Positions 10,645-18,377 of a stretch of 64,000 nt of DNA are shown here, piece after piece. The translations under genes and the position numbers were made by a program. The notes under the pieces were generated by a model. That model did no database searches. It saw only the letters and a list, made by a program, of their open reading frames with translations, and was not told where the DNA came from. The DNA comes from an uncultured Erythrobacter sp. (lineage in GTDB: Bacteria > Pseudomonadota > Alphaproteobacteria > Sphingomonadales > Sphingomonadaceae): contig NZ_CANMZM010000001.1 in assembly GCF_947502395.1 (NCBI RefSeq), positions 310,001 through 374,000 on the forward strand, in the 5' to 3' direction. Position 1 is the first letter of the stretch; each line of letters begins with the position of its first letter.

Positions 10645-11214
10645 TCAGTCATTTTGGCGTAGCGCCACATCGCTCATAAAGCGGGCATCGTTATCTTCTG
10701 CCAGCCACTCAGCTTCTGCACCAATGGCGCCCAGCATGTCAGCAAGGGCATCCTGCTCAGCCTTGGCATAATTCCCGAGAACATAGGGGTATACCCGGTC
10801 CTTATGTCCCGGATGGCCAATGCCCAGCCGCACACGGCGAAAGTCTGGGCCAAGGTGCTTGTCGATTGAGCGAAGGCCATTGTGCCCTGCTAGCCCGCCA
10901 CCTTGCTTGACCTTCACCTTGAAGGGGGCGAGGTCCAGTTCGTCGTGAAAGACGGTGAGTGCGTCAAGATCGAGTTTATAGAAACGCATCGCTTCGCTGA
11001 CGCTGCGCCCACTTTCATTCATGAAGGTCGCTGGCTTTAGGAGCAGCACTTTCTGCGAACCGATCCGTCCTTCCTGGACCCATCCCTGAAATTTGCTTTG
11101 AACCGGGCCAAAGCCATGCATCTCGGCGATCACGTCGAGTGCCATGAAGCCGACATTATGCCGGTGGAGTGCGTATTTCGGTCCCGGATTGCCCAGGCCA
11201 GTCCAGATCTGCAT
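10645..11214 (-). CDS. pth: Peptidyl-tRNA hydrolase
   Basis: Cytoplasmic esterase that releases peptides from prematurely dissociated peptidyl-tRNAs so the tRNA is recycled. It has 189 residues, the standard bacterial Pth size. GLGNPG at residues 6-11 contains the conserved Asn9, His19 is the catalytic base, and FMNESG and HDELDL are the other family motifs. It lies downstream of rplY, the usual pair, but a strong terminator separates the two genes, so pth needs read-through or its own start site. Confidence 0.97.
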   Translation of the reverse strand: MQIWTGLGNPGPKYALHRHNVGFMALDVIAEMHGFGPVQSKFQGWVQEGRIGSQKVLLLKPATFMNESGRSVSEAMRFYKLDLDALTVFHDELDLAPFKVKVKQGGGLAGHNGLRSIDKHLGPDFRRVRLGIGHPGHKDRVYPYVLGNYAKAEQDALADMLGAIGAEAEWLAEDNDARFMSDVALRQND

Positions 11215-11239
11215 GCGGCTTTCCTAACGATGCTGCGCC

Positions 11240-11275
11240 AAAAACAAAACACCGAGCCCCATGGGGACCCGGTGT
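11240..11275 (-). terminator. Rho-independent terminator of rplY
   Basis: On the minus strand, a GC-rich stem (ACACCGxGTCCCC-type arms meeting at CATG, 11249-11275) is followed directly by TTTTGTTTTT. It sits just after the rplY stop and before the pth start. The arms pair over about 12 bases with one bulge. Confidence 0.85.
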
Positions 11276-11303
11276 CTTGGTGATCTTATGTGTAATGAGA
11301 GGC

Positions 11304-11975
11304 TTATTCTTCGCCTTCGTCATCACCTTTTTGTGCAGTGGCTTCGACTTCGTCGGCTGCTGGTGCGTCATCACCTTCTTCAGTGGTGTCGCCTTCAGAC
11401 TGCTTGAGGGCCGATGGAGCCACAAGCGTGACGATGGTGAAGTCGCGGTCGGTGATCGCGCTTTCCGAGCCTTCAGGAAGCTGGACTTCGCTAATGTGGA
11501 CCGCGTCGCCAACGTCTTTGCCTGCGACCGATATTTCGATCTCACCAGGGATTTTGTCAGCGGCACAAACCAGCTCAAGTTCGTGGCGCACAACGTTGAG
11601 AACGCCGCCTTTAACGAGGCCGGGTGAGTCTGCTTCGCCGGTGAAGACAACTGGGATCGACACGTCGATCTTGGCGTCTTTCGACAGGCGGAAGAAATCC
11701 ACATGTGTCGGGCGATCAGAGACTGGATGCAGAGCGACATCCTTAGGAATGGTGCGGACGGGCTTGCCGCCGACTTCGACCTGCACAATCGAGTTCATAA
11801 AGTGACCGGTCATCAGCTGACGAACCAGTTCCTTTTCCTCAACGTGGATCATTTGGGGTTCTTCCTTGCCGCCATAAATGACAGCGGGGACCCGACCTTC
11901 GCGGCGAAGTGCACGGGAGGCTCCCTTGCCTGCCCGTTCGCGCGCTTCAGCGGGCAAATTCAGAGCGTCGCTCAT
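11304..11975 (-). CDS. rplY: 50S ribosomal protein L25 / general stress protein Ctc
   Basis: 5S rRNA-binding protein of the large subunit, the long Ctc/TL5 form with 223 residues. The N-terminal L25 domain (about 1-95) contains [11 protein letters not shown]; the C-terminal beta domain spans about 96-190. The tail after residue 190 is very acidic (repeated E and D), as is usual in alphaproteobacteria. ATG start at 11975, well matched to the family N-terminus [11 protein letters not shown] terminator follows directly. Confidence 0.97.
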   Translation of the reverse strand: MSDALNLPAEARERAGKGASRALRREGRVPAVIYGGKEEPQMIHVEEKELVRQLMTGHFMNSIVQVEVGGKPVRTIPKDVALHPVSDRPTHVDFFRLSKDAKIDVSIPVVFTGEADSPGLVKGGVLNVVRHELELVCAADKIPGEIEISVAGKDVGDAVHISEVQLPEGSESAITDRDFTIVTLVAPSALKQSEGDTTEEGDDAPAADEVEATAQKGDDEGEE

Positions 11976-12104
11976 AACATTAGCCTTTCGAATGCATGTT
12001 TATCAAAGTGTGCTGCGCCCCGCCTCCAGGGATGACCAGAGCGCCAAGAAGCGCGCACATAACGCGTGCGGGAGAGATTACAACCGAAAACTCACTCAGA
12101 AGCG

Positions 12105-13049
12105 CTAGGATGCGGGCAGTCGTTCCAGTGTGTAGCCCGCGTCTTCGAGCATGACTGTTAGGCCCTCAGGGCCGAAAAGATGTGCAGCCCCCACCGCAAT
12201 AAAGGGTTTGGGCTCAGCCTCGAGAATCGGGAGTAGCTCGTCCATCCAACGGTTGTTCCGATCGACCAGCAAAGCCGCATGCAGTTCAGAATCAGCCATT
12301 ATCCCTTCGGTCGTTGCTCTCTCGAGCACCTGTGCATTGCCGCTAAGCCAAGCGCGCAAAAGGCGCTCTGGATCATCTCTGGACGCTGCCCATTCCGCGA
12401 TAGTGCCTTCGAGCAAGTCGCGTTGATCTTGCGCAGCGAGAGTATCGAAAACACCGAGCTGCCCCCGCGCAGTTTCCAGCCCGCGCACGTCCCGACCGTC
12501 AAAATCGGCGATTAACGCCCGGTCGACACCGTTTCTGGGCCGACCAGGAGCGTCTACCTGTGCGAGCATGATCGCGGCTCCCCAATCCTCGGTGTTCCTC
12601 AAACGATTGCGGGAGAGGTCAGAACGCTCCAGCATCGTTTCCAAATCCGGGCGATATTCAACTGATACGCGCTCTGAAATTGGCGGCAAATCACCTGTTT
12701 GGGAAAGCTCAAGAAAAATCTGCCGAAGCGCGTCGGATCGGCGAAGTGAGGCCACTTCGACCACCAGAATGTCCGCATCACTGGCCACGTGGTCTATCTC
12801 AGGTGTGCGCCATACAACGCCATCGGGGAGGGCGTGGATAGTGCCTAGCATCCATCCCTCGACCTCCCCATTGGAGTTTGCAATTTCGTAAAGCAGTGGG
12901 TTGGGAGGCGGGTAAGGCTCCACCTCCGGTTTCTCAGTCTCATCGCTGCACGCAGACAGAGCAAGCAGTAGACAACCAAGACAGGCAAGCGCCAGAATTG
13001 TTCGTCCACTATTGCGGATACGATTCAATTTGCCGGCGCTCACGCCCAT
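12105..13049 (-). CDS. TraB/GumN family lipoprotein
   Basis: A 314-residue protein of the TraB/GumN family, predicted periplasmic. The N-terminus is a lipoprotein signal with lipobox LSAC (Cys34). The family signatures are the N-terminal GTIHALP and the C-terminal VGAAHLFG, both GxxH-type motifs thought to form a metal-binding hydrolase-like site related to Tiki peptidases. The true bacterial function is unknown. It begins 2 nt after the stop of a paralogue on the same strand, so the pair is one transcription unit. Confidence 0.85.
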   Translation of the reverse strand: MGVSAGKLNRIRNSGRTILALACLGCLLLALSACSDETEKPEVEPYPPPNPLLYEIANSNGEVEGWMLGTIHALPDGVVWRTPEIDHVASDADILVVEVASLRRSDALRQIFLELSQTGDLPPISERVSVEYRPDLETMLERSDLSRNRLRNTEDWGAAIMLAQVDAPGRPRNGVDRALIADFDGRDVRGLETARGQLGVFDTLAAQDQRDLLEGTIAEWAASRDDPERLLRAWLSGNAQVLERATTEGIMADSELHAALLVDRNNRWMDELLPILEAEPKPFIAVGAAHLFGPEGLTVMLEDAGYTLERLPAS

Positions 13050-13051
13050 CG

Positions 13052-13978
13052 TTATTGGACGCGCTCGCTGACGATATCGCGTTCCTCAAGATAATCTTGA
13101 ACACTCTTTTCACCGGCAAGGTGTCCAGCGCCGACTGCGATGAATACTGTGCCTGGTGTACTGTCGAGACGGTTCTCAATCCACTCAGCCCAGGTTGCAT
13201 TGCGGGAGTAGAGCAGCGCTTCGGCAAGGGCTTCGTCGGTTAGGTCAGCGTTCATCACTGCCGCAAGTCCATCGGGATCACCTTCGACCCACTCGGCAAC
13301 CATGGAGTCGATGGTTTCTTTCACCTTCGGCATGCCCTCAACCGCTTCCATCATGAAGGCCACTTGAGCTTCCTGAGGAAGCCCATCAAAAATGCCGATC
13401 TGAAATTCCGCGGTTTCCAAAGCGTCTTGCGTGCGCTCACCTGCTCTAGAGATAATGACTTTGTCGACACCAGCATTGGGATCATAGCCTTGCTGCATAA
13501 GCGGCAAAATTGAAAGCGTTAGACCTGCAAGCCAGGGTTTAAGCGGATCAAATGCCTGTGGTGGCGCGCCAAGGCCAGCCAGCGCGGTTTCATATGTTGC
13601 AGTTTGATCTTCATCAAGAAGAGAACGCAGAGTGGTGCCATCGGTGAAAACACCGCGTGATTGAGCCAATTGCGTCATGGCTGCTTCGCTGGCCGGATCC
13701 ATCTTGATCTCGGTCACGACCGTGTCCGACGCGCTGAGCGCTGCGTCAATTTCTGCATCATACCATTCAAGGTCTTTGGGCAGCACATGGACTGTGCCGA
13801 AAAGATAGATGGTGGTGTCTTCGTCAGAGACTTTCCACATCGCCGGGCCTTCCGGACCGACTGGAAGTTCAGTCAAAACTGCAGTCGTGGTCTCCGCCTG
13901 ATCTTGGGCCAGTGCGGAGCTCGACGCGAAGAGAGCAAGGCCCGCAACTCCGGCTGCAAATGGTGAACTCAGTTTCAT
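13052..13978 (-). CDS. TraB/GumN family secreted protein
   Basis: A 308-residue paralogue of the downstream gene. A Sec signal peptide ends after Ala24 (SSALA before QDQ), without a lipobox cysteine, so it is predicted soluble in the periplasm. It has GTVHVLP near the N-terminus of the mature protein and VGAGHLAG near the C-terminus, the paired GxxH motifs of the family. It leads a two-gene unit with the lipoprotein paralogue. Function unknown; a metal-dependent peptidase-like role is only an inference from distant eukaryotic Tiki proteins. Confidence 0.85.
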   Translation of the reverse strand: MKLSSPFAAGVAGLALFASSSALAQDQAETTTAVLTELPVGPEGPAMWKVSDEDTTIYLFGTVHVLPKDLEWYDAEIDAALSASDTVVTEIKMDPASEAAMTQLAQSRGVFTDGTTLRSLLDEDQTATYETALAGLGAPPQAFDPLKPWLAGLTLSILPLMQQGYDPNAGVDKVIISRAGERTQDALETAEFQIGIFDGLPQEAQVAFMMEAVEGMPKVKETIDSMVAEWVEGDPDGLAAVMNADLTDEALAEALLYSRNATWAEWIENRLDSTPGTVFIAVGAGHLAGEKSVQDYLEERDIVSERVQ

Positions 13979-14056
13979 GAGGATATTCCTTTCGTAGGGG
14001 TATTTGGATGTAATGTCGTCATTGAGAGAAAGACGAGCGTTGGCTTGCTGCGGTTC

Positions 14057-14674
14057 CTACCCTGATCGCTTGAAAGTCCAAACGAAGAGATAGGTGAAGG
14101 TTACGACAACAAAGATGACGTAATGATCAACTGGGGAGAAAAGGCCGCCAAAGGCGCCGATTACCCAGGCCATATAGCCATAGATATAGACGTTGAATGT
14201 CCAGAATATGGCATCCTTCATTGCAGTTCTTTGAAAGTCGTCCAGCTGCTTCCATTGGAATGTCGCGACCGGAATAATAGCGGCCAGGATAGTAAGTCCA
14301 GCAATCGCTTCGATTCGAGTGAGCTGAAATGTGCCTTCCACTATGCTGTCCAAGTGTATTGCGTTGATGTAAATGGCAAGCAGTGCGCCGAGCAGGACGT
14401 ATGACAGCAAAATCAACTGTGATCGCCCGGTGTTCGACGAGAATGAAGGACGGTCAAAATTTCCTACACGAATTGCGGCGAAGACCATGGCCGCACCAAC
14501 CACAATCAGAGCAGCAGTGACCCCGATATTTTCACTGTCAAGTCTACCTTGAATGATGAACATCAAGCAGGCACCAATTGCTCCTGCAACCACCGAGACA
14601 CCGAAGTAAAACAGCATCTGGCCAAGAAATGGACGAGTGCGCGTCGGGGTTCCGGTCTGATCAGATTTGGTCAT
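14057..14674 (-). CDS. Multi-pass membrane protein paired with an Xre regulator
   Basis: A 205-residue membrane protein starting MTKSDQ; a frame five residues longer starts inside the regulator gene and is less likely. At least five hydrophobic segments are visible, with a polar basic N-terminus. Family not recognised with certainty. The start lies within the 3' end of the small Xre gene (14-nt overlap), which indicates translational coupling; pairs of a short HTH protein and a DUF-type membrane protein are common in bacteria. Convergent neighbours: none; tandem TraB genes lie downstream. Confidence 0.7.
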   Translation of the reverse strand: MTKSDQTGTPTRTRPFLGQMLFYFGVSVVAGAIGACLMFIIQGRLDSENIGVTAALIVVGAAMVFAAIRVGNFDRPSFSSNTGRSQLILLSYVLLGALLAIYINAIHLDSIVEGTFQLTRIEAIAGLTILAAIIPVATFQWKQLDDFQRTAMKDAIFWTFNVYIYGYMAWVIGAFGGLFSPVDHYVIFVVVTFTYLFVWTFKRSG

Positions 14675-14855
14675 CGAAAATCTCCTCAATTCTCATGTCG
14701 AACAATCGAGCTATGCGAAAGGCCAAGGGAAGGGAGGGATCATGCTTGCCGGTTTCGATTGCATTCACTGCCTGGCGTGAAACATCGAGATGTCCGGCCA
14801 GTTCAGCCTGTGACCAATCGCGTTCTGCACGCAGCACTTTGAGGCGGTTTTTCAT
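14661..14855 (-). CDS. Small Xre/Cro-type transcriptional regulator
   Basis: A 64-residue stand-alone helix-turn-helix protein, close to the YozG-type short regulators. The helix-turn-helix spans about residues 15-37 (SQAELAGHLDVSRQAVNAIE), ending with the acidic FDDQI typical of this group. No ligand domain is present. Its gene overlaps the membrane-protein gene downstream. Its promoter region contains two interleaved inverted repeats (14884-14958), which would fit autoregulation. Confidence 0.88.
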   Translation of the reverse strand: MKNRLKVLRAERDWSQAELAGHLDVSRQAVNAIETGKHDPSLPLAFRIARLFDMRIEEIFDDQI

Positions 14856-14883
14856 TATTCCTTGCTGCTCGCAATTGGGGGAG

Positions 14884-14958
14884 TAGTCGGTCCATCTCGA
14901 TGTCAGGTTATCCTTACTTTCTGTACCGGTCTACCGACTATGTCAAGAACACCTGACA
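14884..14958 (-). promoter_or_regulatory. Probable operator/promoter of the Xre-membrane protein pair
   Basis: Two perfect 8-bp inverted repeats are interleaved: TAGTCGGT (14884-14891) with ACCGACTA (14933-14940), and TGTCAGGT (14901-14908) with ACCTGACA (14951-14958). On the minus strand a TTGACA (14946-14941) lies between the two right-hand arms and could be a -35 box; the possible -10 matches are weak. The site is 30-100 nt upstream of the regulator start. Confidence 0.5.
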
Positions 14959-15075
14959 TTTTGTCGTGCCTAAATGACGAAATACGCCAAAATACTGACT
15001 TTCTGCGCACAGGATATCTTCATGGTGCGCTGCACCATTGACGCTCCACAGGGCATCGGTCATGGGCTCAAACCC

Positions 15076-16008
15076 ATGGCTACAGAGCTTTCAGCACCCG
15101 CGATTCCACTGCGTGATCCCGCCAACAGCTTTCAGGACATGATCCTGACGCTGCATGATTTCTGGGCGGCCAATGGATGCGTCATCCTGCAACCCTATGA
15201 CATGCGCATGGGGGCAGGGACCTTTCACACCGCAACAACTCTGCGCGCGCTTGGTCCTGAGCCTTGGAATGCGGCCTTTGTTCAACCGTGCCGCCGCCCG
15301 ACCGATGGGCGCTATGGTGAGAACCCAAACCGCTTGCAGCATTACTATCAATATCAGGTGATCTTGAAGCCTTCGCCAAGCGACATTCAAGACCTTTATC
15401 TTGAGAGCCTGCGCGCAATTGGCATTGACCCGCTCGCCCATGACATTCGCTTTGTTGAGGATGATTGGGAAAGCCCAACGCTGGGCGCATGGGGCCTTGG
15501 CTGGGAAGTGTGGTGTGATGGCATGGAAGTCACCCAGTTCACATACTTCCAACAGATGGGCGGCTTTGATTGCAAGCCTGTTGCGGGCGAGCTCACCTAT
15601 GGATTGGAGCGGCTTGCGATGTATATCCAAGGCGTTGATAACGTGTATGATCTGGCGTTTAACCAGCAGGGCGTTTCTTATGGCGAAGTGTTCCTTGAGA
15701 ACGAGCGCCAGATGTCCAAATGGAACTTTGAAGTCGCCGATACGGACGCGCTCTTCGACCTGTTCGCCAAGGCAGAGGCTGAGTGTCAGAACGCTATAGC
15801 CGCCGATGTCCCTATTGCCGCTTACGAACAAGCGGTCGAGGCAAGCCATTTGTTCAATCTCCTCCAAGCGCGCGGCGTGATCAGCGTTCAGGAACGCGCT
15901 TCTTACATGGCGCGGGTGAGGGACCTCGCGCGTTCATCCTGTGAGAAATATGCGGAGAAAATGGCGCCTGAATGGGCCGAGAAATACCCGGAATGGAGCC
16001 TCGTATAA
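15076..16008 (+). CDS. glyQ: Glycyl-tRNA synthetase alpha subunit
   Basis: Catalytic-core subunit of the alpha2beta2 glycyl-tRNA synthetase; forms glycyl-adenylate. From ATG 15076 it has 310 residues, near the family norm of about 300; longer in-frame starts at 14974 and 15022 add unmatched residues. The class II core is evident: [26 protein letters not shown], and the long conserved run around [19 protein letters not shown]. The ribosome-binding site is weak, so the exact start is uncertain. The stop overlaps the glyS ATG by one base. Confidence 0.96.
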   Translation: MATELSAPAIPLRDPANSFQDMILTLHDFWAANGCVILQPYDMRMGAGTFHTATTLRALGPEPWNAAFVQPCRRPTDGRYGENPNRLQHYYQYQVILKPSPSDIQDLYLESLRAIGIDPLAHDIRFVEDDWESPTLGAWGLGWEVWCDGMEVTQFTYFQQMGGFDCKPVAGELTYGLERLAMYIQGVDNVYDLAFNQQGVSYGEVFLENERQMSKWNFEVADTDALFDLFAKAEAECQNAIAADVPIAAYEQAVEASHLFNLLQARGVISVQERASYMARVRDLARSSCEKYAEKMAPEWAEKYPEWSLV

Positions 16009-18377
16009 TGGCTGATTTCCTGCTTGAACTTCTCACCGAAGAAATCCCTGCGCGTATGCAAAAAGGTGCGCGCGCTGAGCTGGAAAAGCTCTTTACCCGT
16101 GAACTTTCGGCAAGCGGCGTTGCGGCCGGTGACATCACCGTATGGTCGACCCCGCGCCGTTTGGCTCTGATTGCGCGCGATCTGCCCACGGAAACCGAAG
16201 CGGTGCGTGAAGAGGCCAAGGGGCCTCCCGTTGGCGCTCCTGATCAGGCCGTGGACGGTTTCTGCCGCAAAAACGGCTGCACACGCGACCAACTCGAGGA
16301 ACGCGAGGTTAAGGGCCGCGCGACGTATTTTGCCGTGATCGAAAAGCCGGGTCAGCAGGTTGCTGACCTTTTGGCGACCGTCATTCCTTACGTTATCACT
16401 CAATTTTCTTGGCCGAAGTCCATGAGGTGGGGCGCTGCCTCAATTACCAGCGAGAGCCTTCGCTGGGTTCGTCCGCTTTCTGGAATTGTTGCTTTGCTTG
16501 ACGGTGATGTGATCGAGTTTGAGTTGCCGTCTCACGCGGATGTTTATTCCGATGCCAGCGGCAATCTTGAATTCAAGAAAGTTGGCATCGGGCTGTCGAG
16601 TGGGCGCACGACCATGGGGCACCGCTTCCATTCCAACGGCCTTATCGGCATCGACGACGCTGATGACTATGCGCCCAAACTGCGCGCAGCCCATGTGATT
16701 GTCGATCAGGAAGAGCGCGCCGGGATCATCCGCGAGGGCGCAAAGAAAGCCGCGAAAGCCGCTGGGCTGACGGTGGTTGCTGACGAAGGTCTCGTGGTTG
16801 AAAACGCTGGCCTCACCGAATGGCCAGCGCCGCTTTTGGGCCGCTTTGATGAAAGCTTCCTCGATGTGCCGCCTGAGGTCATCCAGCTTACCGCGCGGGT
16901 GAACCAGAAGTATTTTGTGTGCGAAGACGCAGCCAAGAACGGGGGCGGCAAACTCGCCAACGCCTTTATCTGCACCGCCAATATTGATGCAACTGACCCC
17001 GCCGTGGTCGTGGATGGCAACCGCAAGGTGCTTGCCGCACGATTGGCCGATGCACGCTTCTTCTGGGAGCTGGATCAGAAGACGACTTTGGCCGACCATG
17101 CCATGAAGCTGGAGCGGATCACCTTCCACGAGAAGCTTGGTACAGTCGCGGACAAGGTTGAGCGGGTGGCAAAACTTGCGCGGTGGCTGTGCGAGGAGGG
17201 TATTGTCACATCAGAGCGATTCCCAGCGAAGGCTGGGACCTCCATCGATGAAGCGCCAGACAGCGGGAGGTCCCAGCCTTCGCTGGGACTCGCGAGTGAG
17301 GAGCTTGCAGACCTGGCCGAACAAGCCGCGCGACTATGCAAAGCGGACCTTGTCACCGAAATGGTCGGAGAATTCCCCGAGCTGCAAGGCTTGATGGGTG
17401 GCTACTACGCTGAGAAAGAGGGCCTGCCGCAAGAAGTCTCAGACGCGATCCGCGATCACTATAAGCCGTTGGGACAGGGCGATGATGTGCCGACTGCGCC
17501 CGTGACGGTGGCTGTGAGCTTGGCGGATAAGTTGGATACTTTGGTTTCGCTTTGGGGCGCTGGGGAGAAACCAACTGGTTCCAAAGATCCGTTCGCTCTT
17601 AGGAGGGCGTGCCTTGGGATTTTAGCGCTGATGGACGGAAACGGCCTTCGCTTTTCGCTCGGAATGGCGGTCTTCATAATTTTTGATCGCGTCCAAGAGC
17701 GATACGAGAGGCTCAAGACTTTCGATGCGTGGACAGCGGCAAAGCAACAGCAGGGCAATCTGGAAGAGAATGTCCGGGAAAAGGTCTTTTCCTCGGCCAT
17801 TGAGCTTTATGCGCATAGACAAAAGCGGCGACTCGATCCGGATATGTTAGAGTATGTAAAGCGGGGTTTGATCCTACCTATTCTCGAATTCTTCGCAGAC
17901 CGCCTCAAAGTCCAACAGCGCGAAGCTGGCGTTCGCCACGATCTTATCGACGCGGTGTTTGCGCTTGGCGGAGAGGACGATCTCGTCCGTCTGCTCGGGC
18001 GCGTCCATGCCCTCCAACGTTTCATCGAAACCGACAACGGCGCAAACCTGCTCGCTGGGTACAAGCGTGCGGCGAATATCCTCAAGAAAGAGGAGTGGCA
18101 GCCCGGTGCGACAAACCCAGCGCCTGAGCCTGCCGAAGCTGCTTTGATCGATGCGCTTGATACAGCAGAACCAAAGGCTGCTTCCGCCATTGAAGCCGAA
18201 GATTTTGAAGCCGCTATGGAAGCGCTTGCATCCTTGCGCGCGCCCATCGACGCGTTCTTTGAAGGCGTTACGGTCAATGATCAGGATACGGTTAAACGTG
18301 ATAGTAGGCTTGGTCTCCTAGCGCGCCTACGCAGTGCGGTGCACGAAGTCGCAGATTTCTCAAGGATTGAAGGTTGA
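16008..18377 (+). CDS. glyS: Glycyl-tRNA synthetase beta subunit, enlarged by insertions
   Basis: tRNA-recognition subunit partnering GlyQ. It has 789 residues, about 100 more than the E. coli subunit (689). [17 protein letters not shown] is the family N-terminus; LVTEMVGEFPELQG, KDPFALRR and KVQQREAGVRHDLIDAVF are conserved. Two expansions are visible. Residues 405-429 are encoded by a perfect 23-bp palindromic element (17221-17288). Residues about 550-620, between the KDPFALRR region and the RLKVQQREAGV region, are some 40 residues longer than in E. coli and look AT-richer. The reading frame stays intact, so a functional protein is expected. The stop overlaps the ppdK start. Confidence 0.95.
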   Translation: MADFLLELLTEEIPARMQKGARAELEKLFTRELSASGVAAGDITVWSTPRRLALIARDLPTETEAVREEAKGPPVGAPDQAVDGFCRKNGCTRDQLEEREVKGRATYFAVIEKPGQQVADLLATVIPYVITQFSWPKSMRWGAASITSESLRWVRPLSGIVALLDGDVIEFELPSHADVYSDASGNLEFKKVGIGLSSGRTTMGHRFHSNGLIGIDDADDYAPKLRAAHVIVDQEERAGIIREGAKKAAKAAGLTVVADEGLVVENAGLTEWPAPLLGRFDESFLDVPPEVIQLTARVNQKYFVCEDAAKNGGGKLANAFICTANIDATDPAVVVDGNRKVLAARLADARFFWELDQKTTLADHAMKLERITFHEKLGTVADKVERVAKLARWLCEEGIVTSERFPAKAGTSIDEAPDSGRSQPSLGLASEELADLAEQAARLCKADLVTEMVGEFPELQGLMGGYYAEKEGLPQEVSDAIRDHYKPLGQGDDVPTAPVTVAVSLADKLDTLVSLWGAGEKPTGSKDPFALRRACLGILALMDGNGLRFSLGMAVFIIFDRVQERYERLKTFDAWTAAKQQQGNLEENVREKVFSSAIELYAHRQKRRLDPDMLEYVKRGLILPILEFFADRLKVQQREAGVRHDLIDAVFALGGEDDLVRLLGRVHALQRFIETDNGANLLAGYKRAANILKKEEWQPGATNPAPEPAEAALIDALDTAEPKAASAIEAEDFEAAMEALASLRAPIDAFFEGVTVNDQDTVKRDSRLGLLARLRSAVHEVADFSRIEG
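17221..17288. repeat. Palindromic repeat element inserted in frame within glyS
   Basis: The 23-nt arm at 17221-17243 is an exact reverse complement of 17266-17288, with a 22-nt loop. The core TCCCAGCGAAGGCTGGGA is itself nearly palindromic. The element is translated as part of GlyS (left arm FPAKAGTS, right arm RSQPSLGL) and adds roughly 25 codons without a stop. It has the form of a REP-like or Rickettsia-palindromic-type element. No second copy was found by eye in this window. Confidence 0.85.

Noticed and set aside
15091..15867. 258-codon frame opposite glyQ
   Set aside because: Shadow of a clear housekeeping gene.
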